Shown: piece after piece, positions 1 to 7,828 of the stretch
How positions within the stretch are numbered: position 1 is the stretch's first letter
Layout: each line of letters starts with the position of its first letter
Assembly: GCF_036203305.1 (NCBI RefSeq)
Contig: NZ_CP108131.1
Coordinates: 7,006,001-7,070,000 of the forward strand
Direction of reading: 5' to 3'
Source of the DNA: Streptomyces sp. NBC_00190
Lineage (GTDB): Bacteria > Actinomycetota > Actinomycetes > Streptomycetales > Streptomycetaceae
DNA length: 64,000 bases
Made by a program: the position numbers and the translations under genes
The notes under the pieces: generated by a model
The model's input: the letters and a program-made list of their open reading frames with translations, nothing else
Database searches by the model: none
Told to the model about the DNA's origin: nothing

Positions 1-287
1 AGATGGAGGCCATGTTCAGCTGCCTGGGCGTGCGGCCCGTACCCTCCCTCGAGGTCGACGAGCGCCTCGCCTGGGTGACCGGCGTGACGGACGGCCGCGG
101 CTCCCTCATCTGGTACCGCGACGTGGTGTCGAGGGCCTTCGGCAGCAGGGCGGAGATCCGCTCCTTCACACCGTCCCTGCTGCGCCCGGTGGGCATCGCG
201 CACGCCCGGCGGCCGCTGAGCCGCGCGGCCCGCGCCTTCATCGCGCACGCGGGGCGCACGGCACCCGTACGGGAACCGGTGCGCTGA
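1..287 (+). CDS. C-terminal fragment of a probable LysR-type regulator
   Basis: The reading frame is already open at the left edge and stops at 285-287, so only the last ~95 codons are visible and the true start lies outside the window. The fragment looks like the end of a LysR substrate-binding domain: a beta-strand/helix alternation, then a stretch reading LRPVGIAHARRPLSRAARAF and a short basic tail, which is how many such effector domains finish. The DNA-binding N-terminus is missing, so the family call is tentative. An in-frame ATG at 3-5 is unlikely to be the real start. Nothing here shows what it regulates. Confidence 0.4.
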   Translation, partial: MEAMFSCLGVRPVPSLEVDERLAWVTGVTDGRGSLIWYRDVVSRAFGSRAEIRSFTPSLLRPVGIAHARRPLSRAARAFIAHAGRTAPVREPVR

Positions 288-367
288 CCAGACATGCCGG
301 CTCGGCATTGAACAATGCTCGAACGGGAGGCGGTTGGGCCTGGTGCCACGTACTCACGTGCCATCAC

Positions 368-1624
368 ATGGTGGGCATGCCCCGACTCCTGACACCCCCA
401 CGGGCCGCCGCCCTCGCGACCGCGGCCCTCGCCACGCTCCTGTCCGCGACGGCCTGGGTGGCCACCGCCACCGCCTCGCCCGCCTCCTCGGCCACGCCCA
501 GCCCGGCCGCGCCCGTCCACGCGGCCGCCGGCACCTTGGCGCCGGAGAAGAAGTGCGCCCTCCCCGGCGGCCTGGCCGAGCTGAGCGGCCTCGCCATGAG
601 CCGCCGCCACCCGGGCGTCTTCTACGCCGTCAACGACAGCGGCAACACCAACCAGGTCTTCGCGATCGACTGCACCAACGCCACCGGCCGGCTCGCGGCC
701 ACGTTCACCGTCTCCGGCGTTGGCAACACCGACTGGGAGGGGCTGGCGATCGGCAAGGACGCGAGCGGCGGGCCGACGGTCCTGGTCGGCGACATCGGGG
801 ACAACTTCAGCGGCCGCGCGGAGATCACCGTGCACGCGTTCGCCGAGCCCGAGCGGCTCGCCGACGCCGCGGTCACGCCGGCCACCTACCGGTTCGCCTA
901 CGCCGACGGCCGGCACGACGCCGAGTCCCTGCTCGCCGACCCCGTCACCGGACGGCTCTACGTCGCGAGCAAGGTCATCGGAGCGGCGGGCCAGCTGTAC
1001 CAGGCACCGCTCCCGCCGGTGACGGGGCAGCTCAACACCCTCACCGCGGTCCGGCCGGGCCCCGTGTTCGCCACCGACGGGGCGTTCTCGCCGACGGGAG
1101 CCTCGTACTCCCTGCGCAGCGGCGGACCGCTGGGCGCCAACACGGCCTCCGTGTACGACACCTCGGGAGCCAAGCTCGCGGACGTCGCGCTCCCCGCCCA
1201 GTCTCAGGGGGAGACGGTGACGTACGCCGATTGCGCGAGCCTGCTCGTCGGGTCGGAGAACGATACCCAGATCTGGCGGGTGCCGCTGCCGCCGGAGGCC
1301 GCCCCGGACTGCGGCACCACACCGACACCGACCCCCACCCCCACGCCGACCCCCACTCCCGGGCATCTGAAGCTCGCCAACCCGGGCCCGCAGACGTGCA
1401 AGTTCAACCAGTCCTGCGCCATCCAGCTCACCGCCACCGGCGGAAAGCCCCCCGTCCGGTACGCGGCCACCGGCCTGCCGTGGGGTCTGACCCTCGACAG
1501 CGCCACCGGACGGGTCACCGGCAAGCCCTGGGGCAGCGGCACGGTCCAGGTCACCGCCGCCGTCACCGACTCCGCCGGGGGCACCGCAGGCACGGCATTC
1601 GCACTGACCGTCAACTGGTTCTGA
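368..1624 (+). CDS. Secreted protein: propeller-like domain, Thr-Pro linker, putative Ig-fold domain
   Basis: About 418 residues from the ATG at 368; the ATG at 377 is an alternative. The N-terminus has a signal peptide: Arg near the start, a hydrophobic Ala/Leu run, then Ala-Ser-Pro residues. Residues ~60-310 carry motifs such as LSGLAMSRRHPGVFYAVNDS and WEGLAIG, typical of six-bladed beta-propeller proteins in actinomycetes. A (Thr-Pro) repeat encoded around 1319-1360 links it to a C-terminal ~90-residue domain with the putative-Ig signature (LPWGLTLDSATGRVTGKP). The Thr-Pro linker is usual in exported modular proteins. No catalytic residues could be assigned. A cell-surface or extracellular binding role is inferred. 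It stands alone, about 80 bp upstream of the P450 gene on the same strand. Confidence 0.7.
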   Translation: MVGMPRLLTPPRAAALATAALATLLSATAWVATATASPASSATPSPAAPVHAAAGTLAPEKKCALPGGLAELSGLAMSRRHPGVFYAVNDSGNTNQVFAIDCTNATGRLAATFTVSGVGNTDWEGLAIGKDASGGPTVLVGDIGDNFSGRAEITVHAFAEPERLADAAVTPATYRFAYADGRHDAESLLADPVTGRLYVASKVIGAAGQLYQAPLPPVTGQLNTLTAVRPGPVFATDGAFSPTGASYSLRSGGPLGANTASVYDTSGAKLADVALPAQSQGETVTYADCASLLVGSENDTQIWRVPLPPEAAPDCGTTPTPTPTPTPTPTPGHLKLANPGPQTCKFNQSCAIQLTATGGKPPVRYAATGLPWGLTLDSATGRVTGKPWGSGTVQVTAAVTDSAGGTAGTAFALTVNWF

Positions 1625-1707
1625 GACGGGGCGGGGCGGGCTTGTACAACCCGCCCCCCAAGCCGCACTGTTGACCGAGTCTCGTTCATCAGGTCAGGAG
1701 AGCCGGC

Positions 1708-2973
1708 TTGTCGTCCCACATTTCTTCCGCCCCGCACGCTTCGGACACCCCGCACGTCATCGACCCCGCGGGCGGCTGCCCGCACGCCCTGAACGCCCGG
1801 CTGCGTGCCCAGGGCGCCGTGGCGGAGGTCGTACTGCCCGGCGCGGTGCCCGGCGCGGTCGTCCTCGGGCACGAGGCGCTGAAGGAGTTCCTCGCCCACC
1901 CGGACGTGGCCAAGGACGCGCGGCACTTCCCGTCCCTGCACGACGGCACCATCCCCCCGGACTGGCCGCTGCGGGTCTTCGCCAACGCCCAGGGCATGCA
2001 CACCGCCGACGACGCCGACCACCGCCGGCTCCGCTCGCTGGTCGGCAAGGCCTTCACGGCCCGCCAGGTCGAACGGCTGCGGCCCCGCATCGAGGAGCTG
2101 ACCGCAGGACTCCTCGACGACCTCGGCCGGGCCGCGGCCGAGACCCCGGACGGGGTCGCCGACCTGTATGCGCACTTCGCGCTCCCGCTCCCGATGAACG
2201 TCATCTGCGAGCTGCTCGGCGTGGACCCCGAGCACCGGGGCCGACTGCACCACCTGACCAACACGGTGATCATCGCGACCGACATCACCCCGGCCGAGAA
2301 GATGGCCGCGCTCCAGGAGCTCGTCGCCCTCATCGGCACGATCGCGGCCGCCCGGCGGGCGGCTCCCGGGGAGGACCTCACCAGCGGTCTGATCGCCGCC
2401 CGCGAGGACGACGGCGACCGGCTCAGCGAGGCCGAACTCATCGGAACCATGCGGCTGATGCTCGTCGCGGGCCACGAGACCACCCTCAACCTCATCACCA
2501 ACGCCGTCCGCGCCCTGTGCGCCCACCGCGACCAGCTCGCCCTCGTCCTGGACGGGAAGGCCACCTGGTCGGACGTGGTGGACGAGACACTGCGCTGGGA
2601 CGGCCCGGTCAGCTGGTTCCCCTTCCGCTACCCCACGCGCGACCTGACCGTCGACGGCACCGTGATCCCGCAGGGCACCCCGGTGCTCGCCGGATACACC
2701 GCGGCCGGCCGCGACGAGGCCTTCCACGGCCCGGACGCCGACCGGTTCGACATCACGCGTCCCACGGCCGCCCGTCACCTCTCCTTCGGCCACGGAGCGC
2801 ACTACTGCATGGGCGCCCCGCTCGCCCGGCTGGAGGCCACGATCGCGCTGGAGCGGCTCTTCACCCGCTTTCCCGACCTCGATCTCGCGGTCCCCGAGGC
2901 CGAACTCCCGCACCAGCGCAGCTTCATAAGCAACAACGTCCAGTCGCTGCCGGTCCGCCCGGTCCGGCCGTAG
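1708..2973 (+). CDS. Cytochrome P450
   Basis: A 421-residue bacterial class I P450, which would use ferredoxin and ferredoxin reductase to mono-oxygenate a small molecule in the cytosol. The I-helix oxygen-binding motif AGHETT lies at residues 254-259, the ExxR pair is E293/R296, and the heme-ligand loop FGHGAHYC ends at Cys367. The length is normal and there is no membrane anchor. The start is TTG at 1708, chosen because an AGGAG lies about 8 bases upstream. No ferredoxin, reductase or biosynthetic cluster is next to it, so electrons must come from elsewhere in the genome. The substrate cannot be read from the sequence. A hairpin follows at 2991-3013. Confidence 0.93.
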   Translation: MSSHISSAPHASDTPHVIDPAGGCPHALNARLRAQGAVAEVVLPGAVPGAVVLGHEALKEFLAHPDVAKDARHFPSLHDGTIPPDWPLRVFANAQGMHTADDADHRRLRSLVGKAFTARQVERLRPRIEELTAGLLDDLGRAAAETPDGVADLYAHFALPLPMNVICELLGVDPEHRGRLHHLTNTVIIATDITPAEKMAALQELVALIGTIAAARRAAPGEDLTSGLIAAREDDGDRLSEAELIGTMRLMLVAGHETTLNLITNAVRALCAHRDQLALVLDGKATWSDVVDETLRWDGPVSWFPFRYPTRDLTVDGTVIPQGTPVLAGYTAAGRDEAFHGPDADRFDITRPTAARHLSFGHGAHYCMGAPLARLEATIALERLFTRFPDLDLAVPEAELPHQRSFISNNVQSLPVRPVRP

Positions 2974-2990
2974 GACCCGGGCTCCGCCGG

Positions 2991-3013
2991 CCGCCGGGAC
3001 CCGATCCCGGCGG
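2991..3013. terminator. Hairpin between P450 and serine-hydrolase genes
   Basis: Perfect 9-bp arms CCGCCGGGA / TCCCGGCGG around a 5-base loop, just after the P450 stop and before the 3' end of the converging gene. There is no T-run, as is common in Streptomyces. It could serve both strands. Confidence 0.55.
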
Positions 3014-3034
3014 GCGGCGCGTCACCCCAGGCCG

Positions 3035-4210
3035 TCACCCCAGGTTCACGGGCCGCTCCGGGGCCAGATGGTTGGCGATCGCCTCCAGGACGTTCGAGCT
3101 GGCGTTCTGGACGGTGCTGCCGAGGCCCTGGGTCGCCACCGTGGCGATGGCGATCTTCTTGGACGGCAGGTACGCGACCGTGCCCGCGTAGCCGGCGAAG
3201 GACGGGTTCTGGAGGATCCAGGTGTTCTGCACCGGCAGACCCAGGGCGAACCAGGCGTTCCCCTTGATCTTCACGACGGGGGTGAGCTGAACCTTGTGCG
3301 ACTCGGGCGTCAGCAGCTTCCCCTCGCCGATCGCCGCGAAGGACTTCGCCATGTCCTCCAGCGTTCCGGTCATCACCGCGCCCTCCGCCATCGTCCACGA
3401 CGGATTCCAGTAGGTGGCGTCCTCGAACACGCCCCGCTCGTTGTCGAAGCCGTGGAGCACCGGCGCGGGGATCTCGGCCCTGGACGAGATGTCGGTGTGG
3501 GTCAGGCCCATCGGCCCGAGGACGTCCTCGCGCATCACCTCACCCAGGGGCTTGCCCCTCATCCTGGAAATGATGTCGCCCAGGATCACCCAGTTGGCGT
3601 GCGAGTAGGCGAAGCCCGAACCGGGGGGCAGCACCAGGGGCTTGGAGACCGCGATCTGCACGCGCTCCTCACCCGTCCAGAACTGGAAGGGGTCCTTGTA
3701 CAGATCGGCGATGAAGGCCTTGTCCGTGACGTAGTCCGCGTACCCGGAGGAGGCGGAGGCCAGCATCTTCAGCGTGATCTCGTCCGCGTGCGGAAGGTCC
3801 GGGCGCCAGCGGGAGATCTTGTCGTCGAGCGTGACCTTGCCCTCGTCGACCAGCTTCAGCAGCTCGGTCGTCATATAGGGGATCGCGACCGAGCCGATGC
3901 GAAGGCGCATGTCCGTCGTCGCGGGGAAGCCCGTCACCGTCTCCCCGGCCGCGGCGGCCGAGACCCGCTCGCCGTCGACCCACACCTCGGCCATAGCCGC
4001 GGTCAGTTTGTACTTCTTGAGCGCGTCGGCCACCTGCTGCCTGGTGAAGGCCGCGGTATCGGCCGGAATGCAGGTGCCGCCTCGGGACACCTGGCCGGCC
4101 GGGCACTGCTTCGCGGCGCTCTCGGCCCGGCTGAGGGTGCAGCCGGGCGCCAGCGCGGCGCCCAGAAGAAGGTGCACGCAGGTGAGGGTGAAGGTCTTGG
4201 AACTGCGCAC
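3035..4210 (-). CDS. Beta-lactamase-fold (class C / DD-peptidase-like) lipoprotein with degenerate active site
   Basis: 391 residues from the GTG at 4210, chosen because GGAGG lies 7 bases upstream. The N-terminus is a signal sequence ending LAPGC, a lipobox-like site with an unusual Pro at -2. The rest follows the serine beta-lactamase/DD-peptidase fold: RIGSV then LLKLVDEGKVTLDDKISRW (~105-134), a FAYSHANWVILG segment (~200-211) and a C-terminal GYAGT (~340-344). The key residues depart from the family: the SxxK lysine is Ile110 (Ser107-Val-Ala-Ile), the YxN asparagine is His204 (Tyr202-Ser-His), and the HxG position reads Tyr-Ala-Gly. It is probably not a classical acyl-serine enzyme and may be a binding protein, though altered chemistry is possible. 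It sits downstream of the MFS gene but a hairpin separates them. Confidence 0.82.
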   Translation of the reverse strand: MRSSKTFTLTCVHLLLGAALAPGCTLSRAESAAKQCPAGQVSRGGTCIPADTAAFTRQQVADALKKYKLTAAMAEVWVDGERVSAAAAGETVTGFPATTDMRLRIGSVAIPYMTTELLKLVDEGKVTLDDKISRWRPDLPHADEITLKMLASASSGYADYVTDKAFIADLYKDPFQFWTGEERVQIAVSKPLVLPPGSGFAYSHANWVILGDIISRMRGKPLGEVMREDVLGPMGLTHTDISSRAEIPAPVLHGFDNERGVFEDATYWNPSWTMAEGAVMTGTLEDMAKSFAAIGEGKLLTPESHKVQLTPVVKIKGNAWFALGLPVQNTWILQNPSFAGYAGTVAYLPSKKIAIATVATQGLGSTVQNASSNVLEAIANHLAPERPVNLG

Positions 4211-4336
4211 GGTGGTGCCTCCATGCAGGTCGAAGGCGAAGTTCCCCCATTCCGCGATTGCAGGCCTCGTCTCGCAGGCTAACCGGGGGTGTCGCCCGCC
4301 GCGCTCCGGAAGCGCTCCGGGAGTGACGGCCGACAC

Positions 4337-4364
4337 CCGGTGCTGTGACCGGCGACAGCACCGG
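4337..4364. terminator. Terminator-like hairpin after MFS gene
   Basis: Perfect 10-bp arms CCGGTGCTGT / ACAGCACCGG around an 8-base loop. It lies just past the MFS stop on the minus strand and upstream of the serine-hydrolase-like gene, so the two are probably separate transcripts. Confidence 0.55.
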
Positions 4365-4367
4365 CTG

Positions 4368-5651
4368 CTAAGCGGCCTCCAGCGGGGATTCACCTTGTCG
4401 GCGTGGTGCGGAAGCCTCCGTACCCGGTTTCCCGGGGCGGGTCCGCTCGGCCCATGCGGCCACCGGAGGTCCTGCCGCGCCCAGACCCGCGAAGAACAGG
4501 CCGAGGAGCAGCCATCCCGTGTGTCCGAGCGCAAGGACTGCCCCGGTAAGGATGACAGGGGCGAGGGCTTGGCCCGCGTGGAAGCCGATGCCGAAGAGTC
4601 CCTGATACTGCCCTTGGGCATGGTCGGGTGCGAGGCCGAAGCCGAGCGCGTAGCCGCCCGACGACTCCCACACCTCTCCGACGCTGTGGACGCACACGGC
4701 GAGGACGGCGAGCGCCGGCGCGACCCACGCGGGAACATCGGCTGTCAGTGCCATCAACGGACAGCTGATGAGGAACAGGAGCCCGGCGCGGCGGAAGGCG
4801 CGGCCGCCCTGTCGTGGGGTCTCCACCTTGGAGCCAAGTCTGCTCTGGAGCAGTACGCAGACGCCGCTGTTGATCGCGTAGACCGCTGCCACGGTCCAGC
4901 GCGGTGCGTCGGTGTGGGCGGTGAGCCAGATCGGCAGCAGCAGGGAGACGGTCTGGTACTGCAGGCCCATGGCACTGTAGAGCGCGACGAAGGACACGTA
5001 CGGCCGGTCGGCCAGGACGGACCACTGACGGTGTTCCTTGGGCCGGGGCAGAGGCCGGTAGTCCGGGACGCCCAGGAACGCGATCAGTCCGGCGCAGGCG
5101 AAGCTGGCGGCGTTCGCGAGGATCAGCCCGGTGTAGGCAGGGCGAGTGTCGATCTGGATGGCGAAGGCCGCGCCCAGGGTGCCCACGACGACGCCGAGAT
5201 TGACGAAGGTCCGGAGTCTGGCCCGGAAGGCGGCGGGATGTTCACCGCCGACCCTTGCGATGAGCGCACCGCCCGCGGCGCCGCCCGCCGTGGCGGCCAG
5301 CCGGTCCAGAGCGGCGACGAGCGTGAACGCGAGCCAGCTGTCGATGAAGACGAATGCCGCCATGGTGGCGGCCTGCAGGGCGAGGGAAACCAGCCAGATC
5401 GTGCGTGGCCCGTACCGGTCGGCGAGATTCCCCGCCGGTATGCCGGCCGCCAAGCCGCACAGGCCGGCGATCGTCAGACCCGCCCCTACCTGCGTGGCGG
5501 GCAGGTGCACCACGAACGTGAAGTAGAGGATGGCAGCGGTGTTGAAGAGACCATTGCCCACCCTGCTGACGAAACTGGCGGTGATCAGAGCTCGCTGCGG
5601 ACCGGAAGCCGCCCCGCTGGGTATCCGTTGCCCTAACCCGCTCTTGATCAT
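4368..5651 (-). CDS. MFS transporter
   Basis: 427 residues with about 12 hydrophobic membrane segments and the cytoplasmic loop 2-3 signature GNLADRYGPRTI, typical of the major facilitator superfamily. Start is ATG at 5651. The C-terminal tail is hydrophilic and basic. It is probably a proton-driven exporter of a small molecule; drug-efflux-type relatives are common in Streptomyces, but nothing in the sequence identifies the substrate. It lies alone on the minus strand between the molybdoenzyme gene (same strand, ~200 bp upstream) and a hairpin. No adjacent regulator is seen. Confidence 0.85.
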   Translation of the reverse strand: MIKSGLGQRIPSGAASGPQRALITASFVSRVGNGLFNTAAILYFTFVVHLPATQVGAGLTIAGLCGLAAGIPAGNLADRYGPRTIWLVSLALQAATMAAFVFIDSWLAFTLVAALDRLAATAGGAAGGALIARVGGEHPAAFRARLRTFVNLGVVVGTLGAAFAIQIDTRPAYTGLILANAASFACAGLIAFLGVPDYRPLPRPKEHRQWSVLADRPYVSFVALYSAMGLQYQTVSLLLPIWLTAHTDAPRWTVAAVYAINSGVCVLLQSRLGSKVETPRQGGRAFRRAGLLFLISCPLMALTADVPAWVAPALAVLAVCVHSVGEVWESSGGYALGFGLAPDHAQGQYQGLFGIGFHAGQALAPVILTGAVLALGHTGWLLLGLFFAGLGAAGPPVAAWAERTRPGKPGTEASAPRRQGESPLEAA

Positions 5652-5854
5652 GTCGATCAGGCTAACAGGGGCACTTCGTGGCGTCGGCAGTCGATTTCAC
5701 CAGCCCGCGCCCGGCGGCGCGAGCTCCGACGCCCATCAGGCCCCACCCGAACCGGGCCCGGCCGACCGGCGGGCCGGTCATCGCCCCGGCCTCCTGCCCG
5801 GCGCCGGTGCCGAGCAGGTCGTCCCAGGCGGAGTGGAACCCGAAGCTCCACGGC

Positions 5855-7447
5855 TCACACACCCGGTCCGACCCGCACCGTCACCGCGTGCCAGCCGGTC
5901 GCCCCGTCGGGCAGGGTCCCGGTGCGTTCCCCCGTCTGAGGGGTGCCCGTGCCGTCCGTGGCGCGGACCTCCAGGGTGTGCCGGCCTGCGGTCGCCTGCC
6001 ACGGCCACACCCACTGGCGCCACGTGTCGGCGCCGTCCGAGGCCCCCAGCCGCGCCTCGTGCCAGGGGCCGCCGTCCACGCGTAGCTCGACCCGCGCGAT
6101 CCCCCGGTGCTGCGCCCACGCCACCCCTGCGACCGCGACCGGGCCCGGCGCGAGCGTCGAGGACGGGCGGGGGGTGTCGATCCGCGACTGCGTCTTGACC
6201 GGGCCCATCGCCGCCCAGGACCGGCGCACCCAGTACGCGTCGTACGCGGCGAAGGTGGTCAGACGCAGCTCGCTCAGCCATTTGCAGGCGGAGACGTATC
6301 CGTACAGGCCCGGTACGACCATCCGGACCGGGAACCCGTGGGCGAAGGGCAGCGGCTCGCCGTTCATCCCGACGGCCAGCAGCGCGTCCCGTCCGTCCAT
6401 CACCGTCTCGACGGGCGTGCCGAGCGTCATGCCGTCCACCGAGCGCGACACCAGCTGGTCGGCCGGCCCGCCCTGGGACGGCGGCCGTACGCCGGCCTCG
6501 CGCAGCAGGTCCGCGAGGCGGACGCCGAGCCAGCGGGCGTTGCCCGCGTACGGCCCCCCGACCTCGTTGGACACACAGCAGAGGGTGATGTCGTGTTCGA
6601 CCAGGGGGCGGGCGAGCAGCTCCCGCAGATCGAGGACGAGGGGCTTCGCGACCCCCTCCCCGTAGATCCGCAGGCGCCAGGTGTCCGCGTCCACGCGCGG
6701 GACGACCAGGGCGGTGTCCACGCGGTAGAAGTCCTGATTGGGCGTGATGAAAGGGGAGATGCCGGCCACCGGGAGATCCGCTCCGGCGGGGACCGGTGGC
6801 GCGGGCACGGCGGGCGGGGGGAGACGGAAGCGGGCCCGGGAGGCCGTCGCTCCGGCGGAGCCGTATGCGCCGAGGCGCCGCCCGGCGAGGCCGGCCGCGG
6901 CGGAGACCGCGAGGGTGACGGCGACCAGCCGCCCGAAGCCGCGGCGGTCCATCGTCCAGGCGCCGCCGGGCGCAGTCCCGGCAGGCCGGGGCCGATTCGC
7001 CGCCGTGACCAGCAGGTACAGCACTCCGGCCGAGGCCGCGCCGCCCACCAGCGACGGCAGCGCGTCCCGCCAGGACGCCGCCGGCCGACCGAGCGCGGCC
7101 GCCGCCCCCAACAGCCCGAAGCCGGCGGCGACGGCCATCCCGGCGCGGAGGTGGCGGACGGCGAGCATCCCGGCCCCGGCGGCGACCACGCCCAGCACGG
7201 CGACGATGCCGAGCGTCAGCACCAGCTTGTCGGCGGTGCCGAAGGACCGGATCGCCCACTCCTTGACGGCCGCGGGCGTACGGTCGACCACGGCCGCGCC
7301 GACGGCAGTGACCGGGGAGGACTCGGGCCGGACGGCGGCCGCGGCCAGCTCGGCCAGGGCCAGTCCCGCGGCGGCGGCCACCAGCCCGCTGACCGCTCCG
7401 GCGAACAGCCGCCGCCGACGCCCCGGGTCTGCCTTCGCACGGTCCAT
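5855..7447 (-). CDS. Membrane-anchored sulfite-oxidase-family molybdopterin oxidoreductase
   Basis: 530 residues. The first ~175 form several hydrophobic segments, so the protein is membrane-embedded or anchored. Residues ~215 onward match the sulfite oxidase catalytic domain: FITPNQDFYRVDTAL, then ITLCCVSNEVGGPYAGNARW, which carries the Cys that ligates molybdenum in this family, then HGFPVRMVVPGLYGY. The C-terminal ~110 residues are the Ig-like Mo-co dimerisation domain, ending VRVGPGV. It probably oxidises or reduces a small oxo-substrate at or outside the membrane; the substrate is unknown. No heme domain or cytochrome subunit is adjacent. Start is ATG at 7447. The small gene at 7491-7694 lies directly upstream on the same strand and may be co-transcribed. 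Confidence 0.88.
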   Translation of the reverse strand: MDRAKADPGRRRRLFAGAVSGLVAAAAGLALAELAAAAVRPESSPVTAVGAAVVDRTPAAVKEWAIRSFGTADKLVLTLGIVAVLGVVAAGAGMLAVRHLRAGMAVAAGFGLLGAAAALGRPAASWRDALPSLVGGAASAGVLYLLVTAANRPRPAGTAPGGAWTMDRRGFGRLVAVTLAVSAAAGLAGRRLGAYGSAGATASRARFRLPPPAVPAPPVPAGADLPVAGISPFITPNQDFYRVDTALVVPRVDADTWRLRIYGEGVAKPLVLDLRELLARPLVEHDITLCCVSNEVGGPYAGNARWLGVRLADLLREAGVRPPSQGGPADQLVSRSVDGMTLGTPVETVMDGRDALLAVGMNGEPLPFAHGFPVRMVVPGLYGYVSACKWLSELRLTTFAAYDAYWVRRSWAAMGPVKTQSRIDTPRPSSTLAPGPVAVAGVAWAQHRGIARVELRVDGGPWHEARLGASDGADTWRQWVWPWQATAGRHTLEVRATDGTGTPQTGERTGTLPDGATGWHAVTVRVGPGV

Positions 7448-7490
7448 CGGGGTTCACCGTTCCGTCGTTGTGCCGACACCCCACGGTAGG

Positions 7491-7694
7491 TCAGCCCCCG
7501 GCGACACCGCCTGCGGCAGGGCCGCCGTCCGCCTCGGGGATCCGGGCGCGCGGAAGCACGCCGTCGTCGACGGTCAGGTCCTCCCGGACGCCCTCGTCCC
7601 AGCCGCGGTCCGGCATCACCCGCCGCTTGCGGAGCTCCACCACCCCCTCGGCGAGCAGTAGGGCTGGGGCTTGCTCCTGTTCGGTCTCGGACAT
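7491..7694 (-). CDS. Small hypothetical protein (67 aa)
   Basis: An open frame with ATG at 7694 and an AAAGGA about 8 bases upstream, ending 43 bp before the molybdoenzyme start on the same strand. The product is hydrophilic: an acidic Gln/Glu N-terminus, a basic LRKRRV patch, then an acidic stretch and a Gly/Ala-rich tail. There is no signal peptide, membrane segment or Cys. The sequence between the two hairpin-bounded units is otherwise unexplained. I do not recognise the family. It could be a spurious frame in GC-rich DNA, but the ribosome-binding site and position favour a real gene. Confidence 0.4.
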   Translation of the reverse strand: MSETEQEQAPALLLAEGVVELRKRRVMPDRGWDEGVREDLTVDDGVLPRARIPEADGGPAAGGVAGG

Positions 7695-7720
7695 GCCCCC
7701 GATCCTTTCCGGACCCGCCC

Positions 7721-7757
7721 CGTCCGAGGGAGCGCCCGGTGCGCGCTCCCTCGGACG
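7721..7757. terminator. Strong terminator-like hairpin after the glycosidase operon
   Basis: Perfect 15-bp arms CGTCCGAGGGAGCGC / GCGCTCCCTCGGACG around a 7-base loop. It is 72 bp past the stop of the GH89 gene on the minus strand, just upstream of the small 67-aa gene, and so insulates the two units. Confidence 0.7.
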
Positions 7758-7828
7758 AGGAGGGATGTTCCCCCGACAGAGTGACGATCACCCGATAAAG
7801 CGATGATCACTTCGTTCGGGGGTGTACG

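Noticed and set aside
1319..1362. ACC-CCG tandem repeat as a possible microsatellite of interest
   Set aside because: It is an ordinary Thr-Pro linker of exported Streptomyces proteins.
1708..2973. P450 as part of a natural-product gene cluster
   Set aside because: No PKS, NRPS, terpene synthase, tailoring enzymes or ferredoxin are nearby.
4366..4379. CTAAGCGGCCTC shared between the MFS 3' end and the caspase terminator at 54911
   Set aside because: Both encode or mirror Glu-Ala-Ala-stop; 12 shared bases in GC-rich coding ends is not enough to infer a mobile or att element.
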